NCBI RefSeq assembly: GCF_011516655.1
Contig: NZ_WOSV01000003.1
Span: forward strand, 186,001 to 250,000
Reading direction: 5' to 3'
Source of the DNA: Acetobacter thailandicus
GTDB lineage: Bacteria; Pseudomonadota; Alphaproteobacteria; Acetobacterales; Acetobacteraceae
DNA: 64,000 nucleotides
The position numbers and the translations under genes are program-made. Below are positions 45,444-54,635 of this stretch, piece by piece. The stretch's first letter is position 1; each line of letters opens with the position of its first letter. The notes below the pieces were generated by a model. That model did not search any database and was not told the origin of the DNA. It worked only from the letters and a program-made list of their open reading frames with translations.

Positions 45444-46370
45444 ATGACCGATAATGCGAACACAGCGGGCATAACGGAGCGAGAAATGCATAAAGATGAT
45501 TTTGAGGCAGAGCCTCAGTTTCGAGCAAAAAAACCCCCGGCAAGACGGTTAAAACGCCGTGTTCGTAAAAAAATGACCGGCATTTCCTTTAACCGTCTTA
45601 TCCCTAATCTTCTGACTATGCTGGGTTTGTGTGCCGGGCTGACCGGCATGCATTTTGCAACCAACGGAGATTTTCAGCACGCTGTCATCTCTCTGCTGAT
45701 CGCTGCTTTTCTTGACGGGCTCGACGGGCGCATTGCCCGTATGCTGGGCGGGTCAACACGGTTTGGTGCCGAATTTGACAGTCTTTCAGATTTTGTGTGC
45801 TTTGGCGTGACTCCCGCTTTTATTCTTTATTTCTGGGCCCTGAAAGATGGAGGATATAACGCTTTTCTCCCCTGTCTTTTCTTTATCGTCTGCATGGCAC
45901 TGCGTCTGGCACGCTTTAACTCTATGCTTGATGATGAAAACACGAAACCAAAATATACGAGCGGGTTTTTTACCGGTGTCCCGGCTCCTGCCGGAGCATT
46001 TATTGTTTTATTTCCACTTCTTACAGGCCTGGAAGCGGAAAGATTGAATCTTCACGGGCTGCTGAATATCTCCCGTAACCCTTATGTTGTCTCTGCAACA
46101 TTAATTGCTATCGCGCTGCTTCTGGTATCCACTTTACCGGTCTGGTCATTTAAAAACTTCAAAGTCCCTAAATATTATGCACTCCCCATCATGCTTGGTA
46201 CGGGTATTTTTGCTGTTTTAATGGTCGCTAACACGTGGGCAACACTGGCAGCAGGTGATCTGATGTATCTGTCACTGATACCCATGAGCTTAGCCAGCTA
46301 CAAACGCCTTAAACATGAAGCCGAAAATCTGCATATCACTTCAGAGGAAGATGATCTGCTCTCAGAGTGA
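45444..46370 (+). CDS. pssA: CDP-diacylglycerol-serine O-phosphatidyltransferase
   Basis: Makes phosphatidylserine from CDP-diacylglycerol and serine; Psd then decarboxylates it. 308 residues with about eight membrane helices. DGLDGRIARMLGGSTRFGAEFDSLSD is the CDP-alcohol phosphotransferase signature DGxxAR...G...D...D. Polar, basic N-terminus of about 45 residues. It ends in a 9-bp overlap with the convergent NuoB-like gene. Confidence 0.94.
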   Translation: MTDNANTAGITEREMHKDDFEAEPQFRAKKPPARRLKRRVRKKMTGISFNRLIPNLLTMLGLCAGLTGMHFATNGDFQHAVISLLIAAFLDGLDGRIARMLGGSTRFGAEFDSLSDFVCFGVTPAFILYFWALKDGGYNAFLPCLFFIVCMALRLARFNSMLDDENTKPKYTSGFFTGVPAPAGAFIVLFPLLTGLEAERLNLHGLLNISRNPYVVSATLIAIALLLVSTLPVWSFKNFKVPKYYALPIMLGTGIFAVLMVANTWATLAAGDLMYLSLIPMSLASYKRLKHEAENLHITSEEDDLLSE

Positions 46371-46841
46371 TGCTTCAGCCTCAGACTGACTAAAAAGCGA
46401 ACACAGGCCATCAAGAACAGCCTGTGGCGGCGGCGGGCACCCGGGGATGGTCAGATCAATCTGTACTTTGCGCTGCACCCCCCCCATAACAGCATAATTT
46501 TCTGTAAAAAAACCGCCATCAAAAGCGCAGTCACCAACACAGATCAGCCCCTTAGGCAGAGGCATGCTTTTCCAGGCGGCCTCAATAACCGGTGCCATGG
46601 CTCGTGTCAGTGCACCGGTTATCAGCAAAACATCAGCACCCTGAGGCGCCTTTACAAAACCAAAACCAGCACCACGCATATCACAGGCTCCGGCAGCCAG
46701 GGCCTCCAGCTCCATACCGCAGCCACCGCACCCTCCTGTATCCACATGAAAAAGGAGCAGCGGCCAGCGTGGGCCGGCAGGTTTAAGACGTGTCCCGCCG
46801 CCTGTAAAACAGGCATCAAAAACTGCACGCATCAAACTCAT
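46362..46841 (-). CDS. Small subunit of Ehr-like complex (NuoB/HycG/HyfI-like)
   Basis: 159 residues. Four cysteines sit in the pattern that ligates one 4Fe-4S cluster: TGGCGGCGMELEAL (Cys38, Cys41), VGDCAFDGG (Cys105) and PGCPPPPQAVLDGL (Cys135). They correspond to the proximal cluster of NiFe hydrogenases (HycG/HyfI) and to N2 in NuoB of complex I. The length is normal for HycG-like proteins without extra C-terminal clusters. It is the last gene of the minus-strand operon, 18 bp after the large subunit. Confidence 0.85.
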   Translation of the reverse strand: MSLMRAVFDACFTGGGTRLKPAGPRWPLLLFHVDTGGCGGCGMELEALAAGACDMRGAGFGFVKAPQGADVLLITGALTRAMAPVIEAAWKSMPLPKGLICVGDCAFDGGFFTENYAVMGGVQRKVQIDLTIPGCPPPPQAVLDGLCSLFSQSEAEASL

Positions 46842-46859
46842 ACTATCAGGCCTTTTTGT

Positions 46860-48365
46860 TTAACCATCATACGCGGCAGCATTTACACCTAAAGAGGCAC
46901 GCCCCAGTTCAAGGTCTGAAATATCCTGACCAGACAAAGCCGCCTCAAAAACCATCAGCGCCGCAGCGGCAGGGTCTCTGACATACACCCGTTCAACCCG
47001 TCCGCTACGCAGGGTAACCCAGTAGAGCACCATACCCCATGGGCCTTCTGAAACACCGATACCCTCACTGTCTGTAACAGCAAGCTCAGTCCGCCCTCCG
47101 GCAGTCAGACCAAGGCGGGGGCCAAGGTCGCGTAACATCCGCAGGCTTTCGCCTGTTTCTGCGACCATCACAGCAACACGGTCCTCAGCACATCCGCCTT
47201 CGCGTCCGGTTGTAAAACGCCATACTCCGTCATAGGCCCATAAAAGACGCCTGAAATCTCCCTCTCCGCCAGCTGCGCGCAGAACAGGACCATCAACACC
47301 AAGGCGATCACACATACTGCGATCAACACATAAAATGTCAGACAAACGTGCGGAAAGACCGGGGTAGTTGCGCCACAATGCCGCCAGAGAAGGATAAAAC
47401 TCCTCACCAAGCTCAGAGAGATGGCGACATAACTCTCCGGCCTCAGCAGCCTGCTGCAGGCTGACGCCGCCAGGTACAATATGATCCATCAGCAGGCGTG
47501 AGCCCAGAACAGGAGTTGCAACAGCGAGCAGCTTTTCGCGAAACATCATACACTGAGAGGCAACAAGTGACGCACCCGCATGACGGGCTATAGCGGCAAG
47601 CGCGAACAAATGATGCGTAATACGCTCAAACTCAAGCAACACAACGCGCAGCAGCTCAACTTCTTCTTCAACACTCTGCCCGCAGGCCGCCTCTACCGCC
47701 TGACAAAAAGCCAGTTGATGCGCGACAGAAGAGCCTGCTGCGACACGCCCGCTTAAACGGCATGCCTCCTCTATACGCGACATGTGCCAGCGCTGTGCAA
47801 GACCACGATGCGCATAACCATTAACTGCTTCGGCACGGCGTATCTGCCCGCCATTATCTGTCGCCAGAGCAATATAAACCGGCGTTTCAAGGCCGCCTGT
47901 TGCAGGGCCTGATGATGCCTTTACCCCACCGGCCTGCATAATCTCATCCGAGGGCTGAAACACTAAATGTCTTTCTGGCAACTTTTCAGACGTGTCTGTA
48001 GTACCGCTCAGCGGCCCCCTGACAGACCATAACCCATGATCAACCAGGGGACGCTCATCCTGACACCACATCGCTTCGGCACCATAGAGATCAAAAATCA
48101 TCCGCTCATAATATGCTGAAACAGGACGCGCAGATGACAGAGCAGGATAACGATTATTTTCTAATAACAGGCTGGCTGCCAGAGGCTGCATATCAGGCTG
48201 CATAAAGAGCGCATGAACATACGTGCCATCGCACCACAGGCCGGTAAAAGACAAAGGATGTTCTTTAAGGCTTTCTATCAGGTCCCGCCATAACATCTCT
48301 CCCAGCACATAACGCCACGATGTTTCTGTCACAGTACCTGACTGAATATAACTTACAGGATCCAT
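46860..48365 (-). CDS. Large subunit of Ehr-like complex (HycE/HyfG-like), no Ni-Fe ligands
   Basis: 501 residues. Residues 1-~115 are NuoC-like (ERMIFDLYG...DERPLVDHG). About 160-501 are NuoD/HycE-like (GYAHRGLAQ at 183; LLEFERITHHLF at 243). In HycE the Ni-Fe centre is bound by CxxC near RVCGICG and by DPCxxC at the C-terminus. Here the first site reads RLSGRVAAGSSVAH (203-216) and the second SLGVNAAAYDG (491-501), so all four cysteines are gone. It cannot be a NiFe hydrogenase in the known way. It resembles energy-converting hydrogenase-related (Ehr) complexes. The start overlaps the previous stop (TGATG). Confidence 0.85.
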   Translation of the reverse strand: MDPVSYIQSGTVTETSWRYVLGEMLWRDLIESLKEHPLSFTGLWCDGTYVHALFMQPDMQPLAASLLLENNRYPALSSARPVSAYYERMIFDLYGAEAMWCQDERPLVDHGLWSVRGPLSGTTDTSEKLPERHLVFQPSDEIMQAGGVKASSGPATGGLETPVYIALATDNGGQIRRAEAVNGYAHRGLAQRWHMSRIEEACRLSGRVAAGSSVAHQLAFCQAVEAACGQSVEEEVELLRVVLLEFERITHHLFALAAIARHAGASLVASQCMMFREKLLAVATPVLGSRLLMDHIVPGGVSLQQAAEAGELCRHLSELGEEFYPSLAALWRNYPGLSARLSDILCVDRSMCDRLGVDGPVLRAAGGEGDFRRLLWAYDGVWRFTTGREGGCAEDRVAVMVAETGESLRMLRDLGPRLGLTAGGRTELAVTDSEGIGVSEGPWGMVLYWVTLRSGRVERVYVRDPAAAALMVFEAALSGQDISDLELGRASLGVNAAAYDG

Positions 48366-49483
48366 CAGAAAACCCCCAGCATCATAGCCAAAGGCACCAT
48401 AAAACCCGTTGCAACCAGCACAACACAGGCGACACGCCCTGCACTGTCATGTGGCCAGAAAGAAAGGTCTCCCGAATTTTTAGGAAACACGCGTAAAATC
48501 ACACCCAGAATACCGCCTATTGTCAGTATAGTCAGCATCCATGACATGTCGCTGAGCACAGAAAATAAGAGCAGGCAGCCAACAAACGGTGCTCCGGGTG
48601 GCTGGCAGGCCAGGGCACGGGCCGCCCATGCGTACTTAGCCATTTCAGTTCCTCCGGCCAGGCACCATCCACACAAAAATAAAAGAGCGGCGACATCAGC
48701 TCTGGCACCCACCGCAATAAAAGCCAGCGCGAGTGGAAAAGAGTAAAAGCGATACCACTTATCGTCACCACGTGTACTGACAGCCGTAAACCAGAGAGAA
48801 ACAAGCCCTGCTATAATCAGTGTTGTGTGAAAGGCATCCCCTCCTGCTGCACGAAAATGTAAAGACAGAAGGATGACAGCCCCCACAAAGGGACGAAAGA
48901 AAGCGAGATCGACATTCTCTGCCCAGATCATGCTGAATGGCACCAGTCCGGCAAGAACAATGCTGCCACAGGCAAGCATAATGCCTGCCTCGGTTTTTCC
49001 TGGCGGCAGTAAAAGTCCGGCCAGGACAAGAAACAGACCAACCGCCATGCTACGCAAAATACGCCAGCCCACCATGGCTTTGCCCGCAGCATGGCCAATA
49101 ACGAACACCCCGTAAACAAGGGATAAGCCAAGCAGACCAAGCCCCACAACCGGCTCTGGTGTAATACATGCCAGGTCCGCAAGTCCGACAGAAACATAAG
49201 GCAGGCTGCGTAATAAACGTGTCTGAAAACTCTTTTGCTCCAGCACCGTCATCAACAGGCCAAAGGCCAGCATAACACGCCCTGCCCTCTGCACGGGGTC
49301 ATCGTCCCACCCTGAGGCAACAGTACCGGGATTAAGAAACACTACGACAGAGAGAAGGCAGGCTATACCTGCTGCCCACAAAGAAAGCCGGCGATTCTGT
49401 GCTTTTCCGGTCATAGCAACGAGAACAGCACCCAGAAAGGGCCAGACAAACGAAAGGGCTGCAAAAAAAAGAGAAGCCGTCAT
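48365..49483 (-). CDS. Antiporter-like membrane subunit, HyfF/NuoN-like, shortened
   Basis: 372 residues, about ten membrane helices. Position in the operon and weak similarity (SIVLAGLVPFSMIW and GAVILLSLHF resemble antiporter-type helices) point to HyfF. HyfF and NuoN/M/L proteins are usually 480-530 residues. Charged residues inside helices that move protons in HyfF seem sparse. Starts at TGATG overlap and ends by TGATG overlap with the large subunit. It may be a pared-down ion-pumping or scaffold subunit. Confidence 0.65.
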   Translation of the reverse strand: MTASLFFAALSFVWPFLGAVLVAMTGKAQNRRLSLWAAGIACLLSVVVFLNPGTVASGWDDDPVQRAGRVMLAFGLLMTVLEQKSFQTRLLRSLPYVSVGLADLACITPEPVVGLGLLGLSLVYGVFVIGHAAGKAMVGWRILRSMAVGLFLVLAGLLLPPGKTEAGIMLACGSIVLAGLVPFSMIWAENVDLAFFRPFVGAVILLSLHFRAAGGDAFHTTLIIAGLVSLWFTAVSTRGDDKWYRFYSFPLALAFIAVGARADVAALLFLCGWCLAGGTEMAKYAWAARALACQPPGAPFVGCLLLFSVLSDMSWMLTILTIGGILGVILRVFPKNSGDLSFWPHDSAGRVACVVLVATGFMVPLAMMLGVF

Positions 49484-50157
49484 CAGGAAGCAGGTCCCCT
49501 ATCTGACGCACCAGAGCGCTGAGGCACATAGTCAGGGTGTGGTGCACCAGCGGCATGATCCAGCGCATCACCATCATCCTGCTGGCTGCGTTGCCATTTT
49601 TTATTTTTACGCTCCTGACGTACAGGAGCACGAACGACATGCACGCGCGGCATCACCCGGTGCACACAGGCCCCACCCAGTATAGCAATGCAACAGCCGA
49701 TCAGTGCGGTAACCGCAAATGCCGTCACCTGCCTGTACATCACGGCAGATAATAAAACACCCTCTGCACAGGTAAGAAGGCCAGCCCACTGCCAGACCAT
49801 CGTCTGGCGAACACTCACTGTGACCAACCCTGCCATAACAACACATATACCTGCGGGAAAAACCGTGCCATCGGGGTATAAATTCATCAGCATGAGCAAA
49901 ATCATCACACCAGGAAGTAAAAAAGGTGCTGCGATCACCTTACGTTCTCTCACCTCGTCATACTGATAGAAATTAAGAAACAAAACAGGGCCGACACCCA
50001 GTATTACAGCAAAGGCAGCCCCTGCCTCCTGCAGCGGTGTCAGGCCATCAATAAGCATGGCAACGGCCGTCATGATGCCCAGAGCCGGCAGAAAAGCTAT
50101 GCTGCGCGCTGCAACACAAAGAGCAAGGAACGGAACGATTACAGCGGCCAGTGTCAT
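49483..50157 (-). CDS. HyfE-like membrane subunit
   Basis: 224 residues if the ATG inside the upstream stop (ATGA at 50157) is used. About six to seven membrane helices lie in the first ~170 residues (LFLNFYQYDEVRERK lies in a loop; MYRQVTAFAVTALIG is a helix). A hydrophilic C-terminal tail of about 45 residues is basic and then acidic (KNKKWQRSQQDDGD). The length and location fit HyfE (216 residues in E. coli), a small membrane subunit related to NuoK. The long polar tail is unusual and may be an assembly contact. Confidence 0.65.
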   Translation of the reverse strand: MTLAAVIVPFLALCVAARSIAFLPALGIMTAVAMLIDGLTPLQEAGAAFAVILGVGPVLFLNFYQYDEVRERKVIAAPFLLPGVMILLMLMNLYPDGTVFPAGICVVMAGLVTVSVRQTMVWQWAGLLTCAEGVLLSAVMYRQVTAFAVTALIGCCIAILGGACVHRVMPRVHVVRAPVRQERKNKKWQRSQQDDGDALDHAAGAPHPDYVPQRSGASDRGPAS

Positions 50158-51185
50158 GGCGCAAACCCTCCTTCTTCCTCGTTGTACCATGATGTTTTAT
50201 GCGAAGGCGGCGTGCCTTTCTCGTTTTTATCAGATACCGGAAGGAAAAGAGGCGTTGCAATCTGCCAGGCGACCAGCCCTGCCAGAAAAACAGATAAAAA
50301 ACGTACACGCCCGCGCTTTATCACCGACAAAAGAACGAGCCGGATCAGCACCAGAAAAAACATCGCACAGACCAGTTTAAGGACCCAGCCTCCGGTACCG
50401 TAAAAACAATTTACCATCCATGCTGTGGCACCCTCCTCAGGGAGCGGCAAAGCCAGAACCCCCGACCAGACAATATCACCGGCGAGCGTTATCCAGCACA
50501 ACTGAAGAATGTCATGAGTCCAGAGCCATAATCCCCGGTCTGCGCCAGAAAGAGGACACTGAGCCTCGTCCGCAACGCTGCCACCCTGCCCGAGAGCACC
50601 AAGGAATATAGCAGCCCCGGCCAGCACAAAAGGTGCTCCCTCCCCTGAAGGAGAATAGGCTCTTGTGTGAATAAGAAAATTGCTGAGGTCCTGACCGCCG
50701 GTCATCAGCAATATTGGCGTAAGCGCGGGTAAAAGCAGTATATCGCTGACACCGCTCAGATATCCGTCTGAAGCAGACTGCCCCGCCTGAATCATTACAG
50801 GGAGCATCAGCAACACAGACACCAGCACAAGCAATGCACAGATGAGCAGCAAACCAGGAGCAGGAAAGCCGGGAGGACTTAAAGAAAAAACAGGCACCAT
50901 GCCACAGACAGCGATGGCAAGAACAAAAGCAACCCGCGTTACAATGCACCCGACCTGCTGACCCGGAGCCATGATACCAAGACGCTTTAACTGATGCCTT
51001 ATATTCTGCCACCTGCCACCGGGCCAGTAACGCAACTGCCCTGTTATTCTGCCAGCCAGCAGATCAACAAACCCGCGAAAATAAGGGGCCGCATACATCA
51101 TCAGAATAATCTGAAAAAATAACGCGATTACAATAAGCAGATACCATTGCCATGTCAGGATCAGCGGGGGAGAAAACGACGTCAT
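50154..51185 (-). CDS. HyfC/HycD/NuoH-like membrane subunit
   Basis: 343 residues, about eight membrane helices. The NuoH/HycD-type first loop has GRITGQLRYWPGGRWQNI; family members have GP-rich RRGPS/LQ here, so the site is degraded. GALGQGGSVADEAQC aligns with the PFDLAECDNELVEGYHLEFSG region but lacks its acidic clusters. In complex I this subunit joins the membrane arm to the quinone site. Starts by TAATG overlap with the HyfB-like gene. Confidence 0.7.
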   Translation of the reverse strand: MTSFSPPLILTWQWYLLIVIALFFQIILMMYAAPYFRGFVDLLAGRITGQLRYWPGGRWQNIRHQLKRLGIMAPGQQVGCIVTRVAFVLAIAVCGMVPVFSLSPPGFPAPGLLLICALLVLVSVLLMLPVMIQAGQSASDGYLSGVSDILLLPALTPILLMTGGQDLSNFLIHTRAYSPSGEGAPFVLAGAAIFLGALGQGGSVADEAQCPLSGADRGLWLWTHDILQLCWITLAGDIVWSGVLALPLPEEGATAWMVNCFYGTGGWVLKLVCAMFFLVLIRLVLLSVIKRGRVRFLSVFLAGLVAWQIATPLFLPVSDKNEKGTPPSHKTSWYNEEEGGFAP

Positions 51186-52954
51186 TATCCTGCAAATAAT
51201 CCTAAAAACAGCCCGGCGCCAAGAAACAGTAAAACAAGAACACCACTCTGTGCTTCACACACCGCGCAAAATCTAAGGACAAACTGCCATAACGGACTGA
51301 CTGCCGCGACACATTTCTGCCAGCCGGTATGAACCGAAACTTTGTATGTCTGCCACCCCAGAAAAGTATCAACCTGAGCATTAAACTGTCTGTCAGAAGG
51401 GACAGGAGAGATGGAATTCAGCTCCTTTTTTTCTGCCTGTATGAAGGGTGCCCCCTGCTGCCAGAAAGAAGCCTGAAACTGCGCCTGAGGGAGAGGGGAT
51501 ATTTTAAAAAGTGTACTGAACATCTGAAGGCAGCCAGCACACAGTAACAAAGCCATTACACAATAAAGAGGGGTGTAACTTTCAGATGAACTGATAAACC
51601 AGACTGTAATGCTTTTTGACCACAGGAACGGACGTTCAAAAGTACCGGCGAGAAGATTATCTGCAAAGGCAAGCCACCCTCCCGGAAAGAATGCAACGAC
51701 AGCAGCCGCTGCGACACAAACCAGTGCGGGCAGCAAAGTAAAAATACTCTGCGCTATATCTTTATCTTCCTGTGCGGAACGAGAACGCACAACGGCAAGA
51801 ACCAGGCGCAGCAAAGCCAGAATATTAATGACCATAACGCAGGAGGTTATTACAGTAAGAACAATCACTGCCAGCGCCTGTAACGGAGGTACTGCGCGGG
51901 CAGCCTGCTCAGCTGCACCAATAAAACACCATAAGACTGAAAAACTGCCCAGCGGCGGCAGGCCAGACAGAAAAAGCAAAGCGCATGCCATAATGCCCTG
52001 AGCGTAGCGTCCTTTTAGACGGGAGGGTAAAATCAGCGAGCTGGCGCCCTCTTCCTGCTCCGGAGATGCGTCTTTTGTGTCCTGACAGAGCCATAAAAGG
52101 ACAAGAGCTGATAAAAAAGGTGCTCCGGCCGCCAGCAGAGCTGCTGTTCTGAACTGCTCTCCGCCCTCAAGTGTCGTGCCAAATGCCAGCACAAGAATAA
52201 CGACCAGCAGGCCGAAACCTGATGTGACCAGACCCGACATCAGCTGACCGGCAGAAGACGAACGACGTAAAGCCTGCATGCTGCCAGACAAAGCGACGCC
52301 GCAGCCGCAACAAAGCAGAAAAAACTGACAAACCGAAGGTAACACACCTGATTCAGTGAGTAATCGCCCAAGCAGAAACAAACCTGTCGCGCCGGGCAGC
52401 AGGGCAGAAGGACCAGTTTGTACAGATGTCGCCTTGCCCAGCAGCAGGACCATAACACACAAGGCCGGCGTAAAAAGAAGGCTGTCAACAGGCACTGTAG
52501 CCGGCACCACGGCCACAGGCAGACAAAGACCAATCCACCCTTTTCTCACCAGAAGAATCAAAGCTGTGCCCACAAGGAGGCCAAAAATAAGCGGCGAAAG
52601 CGCAAGGAAAGCAAAACCACTCAGCACACAGGCAACACCATAACGCCCCGAGCCACTGACCCCTCCGGTAAAAGACAGCAGTACCATCATAGGTAAAACC
52701 GGGCCATCCATGCCAAAAACCGGGCACCAGCTCAGCTCACCTTCAATACGCAGCACTGTACCGACCGCAGACAAAAGACCGGTCAGCACCCAGAATGCGA
52801 CCAGTATTTCAGCACGCCACGGCTCTGCCCGCCCAAACCTCGCTGCCGGCAGAACCGTAACGATACCGCAACCGGCCAGGCAGATCAGAAGGCCACAAAG
52901 AAAAAATGAAACCGGAATGGTCTTACCCCCGAAACATATCTGACAAGAAACCAC
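51185..52954 (-). CDS. HyfB/NuoL-like large antiporter subunit
   Basis: 589 residues, about 13-14 membrane helices. It starts at GTG without a strong ribosome site, so the true start is uncertain. The proton-antiporter fold (ALLAAGAPFLSALVLLWLC; GIMACALLFLSGLPPLGSFSV) matches HyfB/NuoL/MrpA. A polar stretch of about 100 residues (about 480-565) precedes the final helix, reminiscent of the lateral helix or extra domain in HyfB. First gene of the operon. No HyfD (a second antiporter) and no ferredoxin-type HyfA/HyfH gene is present nearby. Confidence 0.75.
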   Translation of the reverse strand: MVSCQICFGGKTIPVSFFLCGLLICLAGCGIVTVLPAARFGRAEPWRAEILVAFWVLTGLLSAVGTVLRIEGELSWCPVFGMDGPVLPMMVLLSFTGGVSGSGRYGVACVLSGFAFLALSPLIFGLLVGTALILLVRKGWIGLCLPVAVVPATVPVDSLLFTPALCVMVLLLGKATSVQTGPSALLPGATGLFLLGRLLTESGVLPSVCQFFLLCCGCGVALSGSMQALRRSSSAGQLMSGLVTSGFGLLVVILVLAFGTTLEGGEQFRTAALLAAGAPFLSALVLLWLCQDTKDASPEQEEGASSLILPSRLKGRYAQGIMACALLFLSGLPPLGSFSVLWCFIGAAEQAARAVPPLQALAVIVLTVITSCVMVINILALLRLVLAVVRSRSAQEDKDIAQSIFTLLPALVCVAAAAVVAFFPGGWLAFADNLLAGTFERPFLWSKSITVWFISSSESYTPLYCVMALLLCAGCLQMFSTLFKISPLPQAQFQASFWQQGAPFIQAEKKELNSISPVPSDRQFNAQVDTFLGWQTYKVSVHTGWQKCVAAVSPLWQFVLRFCAVCEAQSGVLVLLFLGAGLFLGLFAG

Positions 52955-53048
52955 ACCATATGCGGGACAGAGGACCCGAATAACCTTAAACCTGCAGGTG
53001 AGATCTTTTTTTAACTCTCCTGCAGATACGCAGAGTATACCGAAACCA

Positions 53049-53810
53049 TCACCTTATAAAAGAACGTAAAAAAGCCGGCCGGTGACTTATATACCGCCGC
53101 CACCGCCGTTGCCAGACCGGAAGAGGTAATGTGAGAGGAGCATTGATATTTTTCACAACCTCAATAACGCACAGGCTACCCAGACCAGGTACGAACATTT
53201 TACCTGCAATATCGCTCACAAAATTAATATGAGCGTTTTTACATTCCCAGGTCAGGGGGAGAAAAAACATCTTCTCCTGGCGCTCTGCTTTCAGGCAGGC
53301 AAGATCAAGTAAACGCTTTATCGTATAAGATGAAAAAGCCAGTTCTCTGGCAAACGGGGTGTGCTTCAGACGGCTGCGCCCCGTCAGAGCTGCGGGGAAA
53401 ATTAAAATCATACGCCCGTCATCCCGCAAAACCTGGGCGGCCTCCCGCAATAGCCTGACAGCCTGGCGTTGCGTCTGAAAAGCATGCATCAGGACAACAC
53501 GGTCAAAACTTTCGCTTTGAAACGGTAAAACACCTGCTTCGCCAACAAGCGTATGCACCATGCTGTCACGCAGACCCGCCCCTCCACGCTTCACACCATC
53601 ATAATGCGGCAAAACAACTGAAACAGGATTCATCTGCAGCCCCGGCCAGGCGCGCAGGCAAGGGGAAGCATAGCCCACTCCAAGCACTTTCTGCCCGGCA
53701 GTCAGATCTGGCCAGAAAACTCTGACCTGACGATGCAACAGCGACATACATCTCTGGCCGGTCCCGGTTGCATAAAAATCAGACAACGCTGAAAAAGTGA
53801 CGTTTTGCAT
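53049..53810 (-). CDS. SAM-dependent methyltransferase (class I), unknown target
   Basis: 253 residues. A Rossmann methyltransferase fold: LGVGYASPCLRAWP stands where the glycine-rich SAM motif should be, and LPFQSESFDRVVLMHAFQ and VLRDDGRMILIFP are the acidic and post-motif strands. The first motif is atypical. Genes like this sit next to gloB in many Alphaproteobacteria; they are divergent here. A basic tail ends the protein. It precedes the Ehr-like operon on the same strand with a 94-bp gap that contains an imperfect ctgcag hairpin. Confidence 0.8.
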   Translation of the reverse strand: MQNVTFSALSDFYATGTGQRCMSLLHRQVRVFWPDLTAGQKVLGVGYASPCLRAWPGLQMNPVSVVLPHYDGVKRGGAGLRDSMVHTLVGEAGVLPFQSESFDRVVLMHAFQTQRQAVRLLREAAQVLRDDGRMILIFPAALTGRSRLKHTPFARELAFSSYTIKRLLDLACLKAERQEKMFFLPLTWECKNAHINFVSDIAGKMFVPGLGSLCVIEVVKNINAPLTLPLPVWQRRWRRYISHRPAFLRSFIR

Positions 53811-53896
53811 AGTTCATGTCTATCATGATCCTTTGATCCTGTGACACTACAGATCATATAGTCTTTTACGACTTACGCTATACAGGAGCCCCCGTA

Positions 53897-54625
53897 ATGT
53901 CTCTTTCAGTGCACCCCATCCCTGTCATGTCAGACAACTATGTCTGGGTTTTAACCGACACAAAAACTGGCATAACAGCCATTGTTGACCCGGGAGTCGC
54001 AGAACCGGTTGAAAAAGCACTTGATGCTGCAAACCTTAAACCTGACCTGATTTTGCTTACACATCACCACCCTGACCATACAGATGGCACAGAGGCCCTG
54101 AGAAAGCGCTACAATGCAAAAGTCGCAGGGGCTGCTAACGATGCCAGCCGCCTGCCAAAGCTTGATATTGCATTGCGTGAGGGTGACACAGTAGCCGTAG
54201 GTGACTCTGTTGCGAAGGTGCTGGATGTACCGGGACACACAATCGGGCATATCGCTTTTTATTTTGACGGTGCTCCTCCTGCCCTTTTCTGCGGTGACAC
54301 ACTCTTTAGCATGGGCTGTGGCCGCCTTTTTGAGGGTACGCCGGCACAGATGTTTGACTCTCTGAGCAAATTTAACAGTCTGCCTGACGAGACCCGTGTT
54401 TATTGTGGCCATGAATATACACTAAGCAACGCGGCTTTTGCGCATCATACAAACCCCGACAACAAAGCTCTGCAGGCTCGCATTGAAGAGGTAAAGAAGC
54501 TGCGGGCTGAAAATCTGCCAACCCTGCCAACAACACTTGGCACAGAACGGGCTACCAACCCCTTTCTGCTGGCGAAAGATGTAGCCACCTTTACAAAATG
54601 GCGTCAGGAAAAAGATAACTTTTAA
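53897..54625 (+). CDS. gloB: Hydroxyacylglutathione hydrolase (glyoxalase II)
   Basis: Hydrolyses S-D-lactoylglutathione to D-lactate and glutathione in the methylglyoxal detoxification route. 242 residues. The metallo-beta-lactamase motif THHHPDHTDG binds two metals. DVPGHTIGHIAFY, FCGDTLFSMGCGRLFEG, and YCGHEYTLSNAAFAHH supply further ligands and glutathione contacts. The D-lactate it makes can be oxidised by Dld (60 kb). Confidence 0.95.
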   Translation: MSLSVHPIPVMSDNYVWVLTDTKTGITAIVDPGVAEPVEKALDAANLKPDLILLTHHHPDHTDGTEALRKRYNAKVAGAANDASRLPKLDIALREGDTVAVGDSVAKVLDVPGHTIGHIAFYFDGAPPALFCGDTLFSMGCGRLFEGTPAQMFDSLSKFNSLPDETRVYCGHEYTLSNAAFAHHTNPDNKALQARIEEVKKLRAENLPTLPTTLGTERATNPFLLAKDVATFTKWRQEKDNF

Positions 54626-54635
54626 ACAACCTCTC

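Noticed and set aside
46362-48365. Reading the operon as a functional [NiFe]-hydrogenase or formate hydrogenlyase
   Set aside because: Both cysteine pairs for the Ni-Fe centre are missing and no formate dehydrogenase, ferredoxin or maturation gene is nearby.
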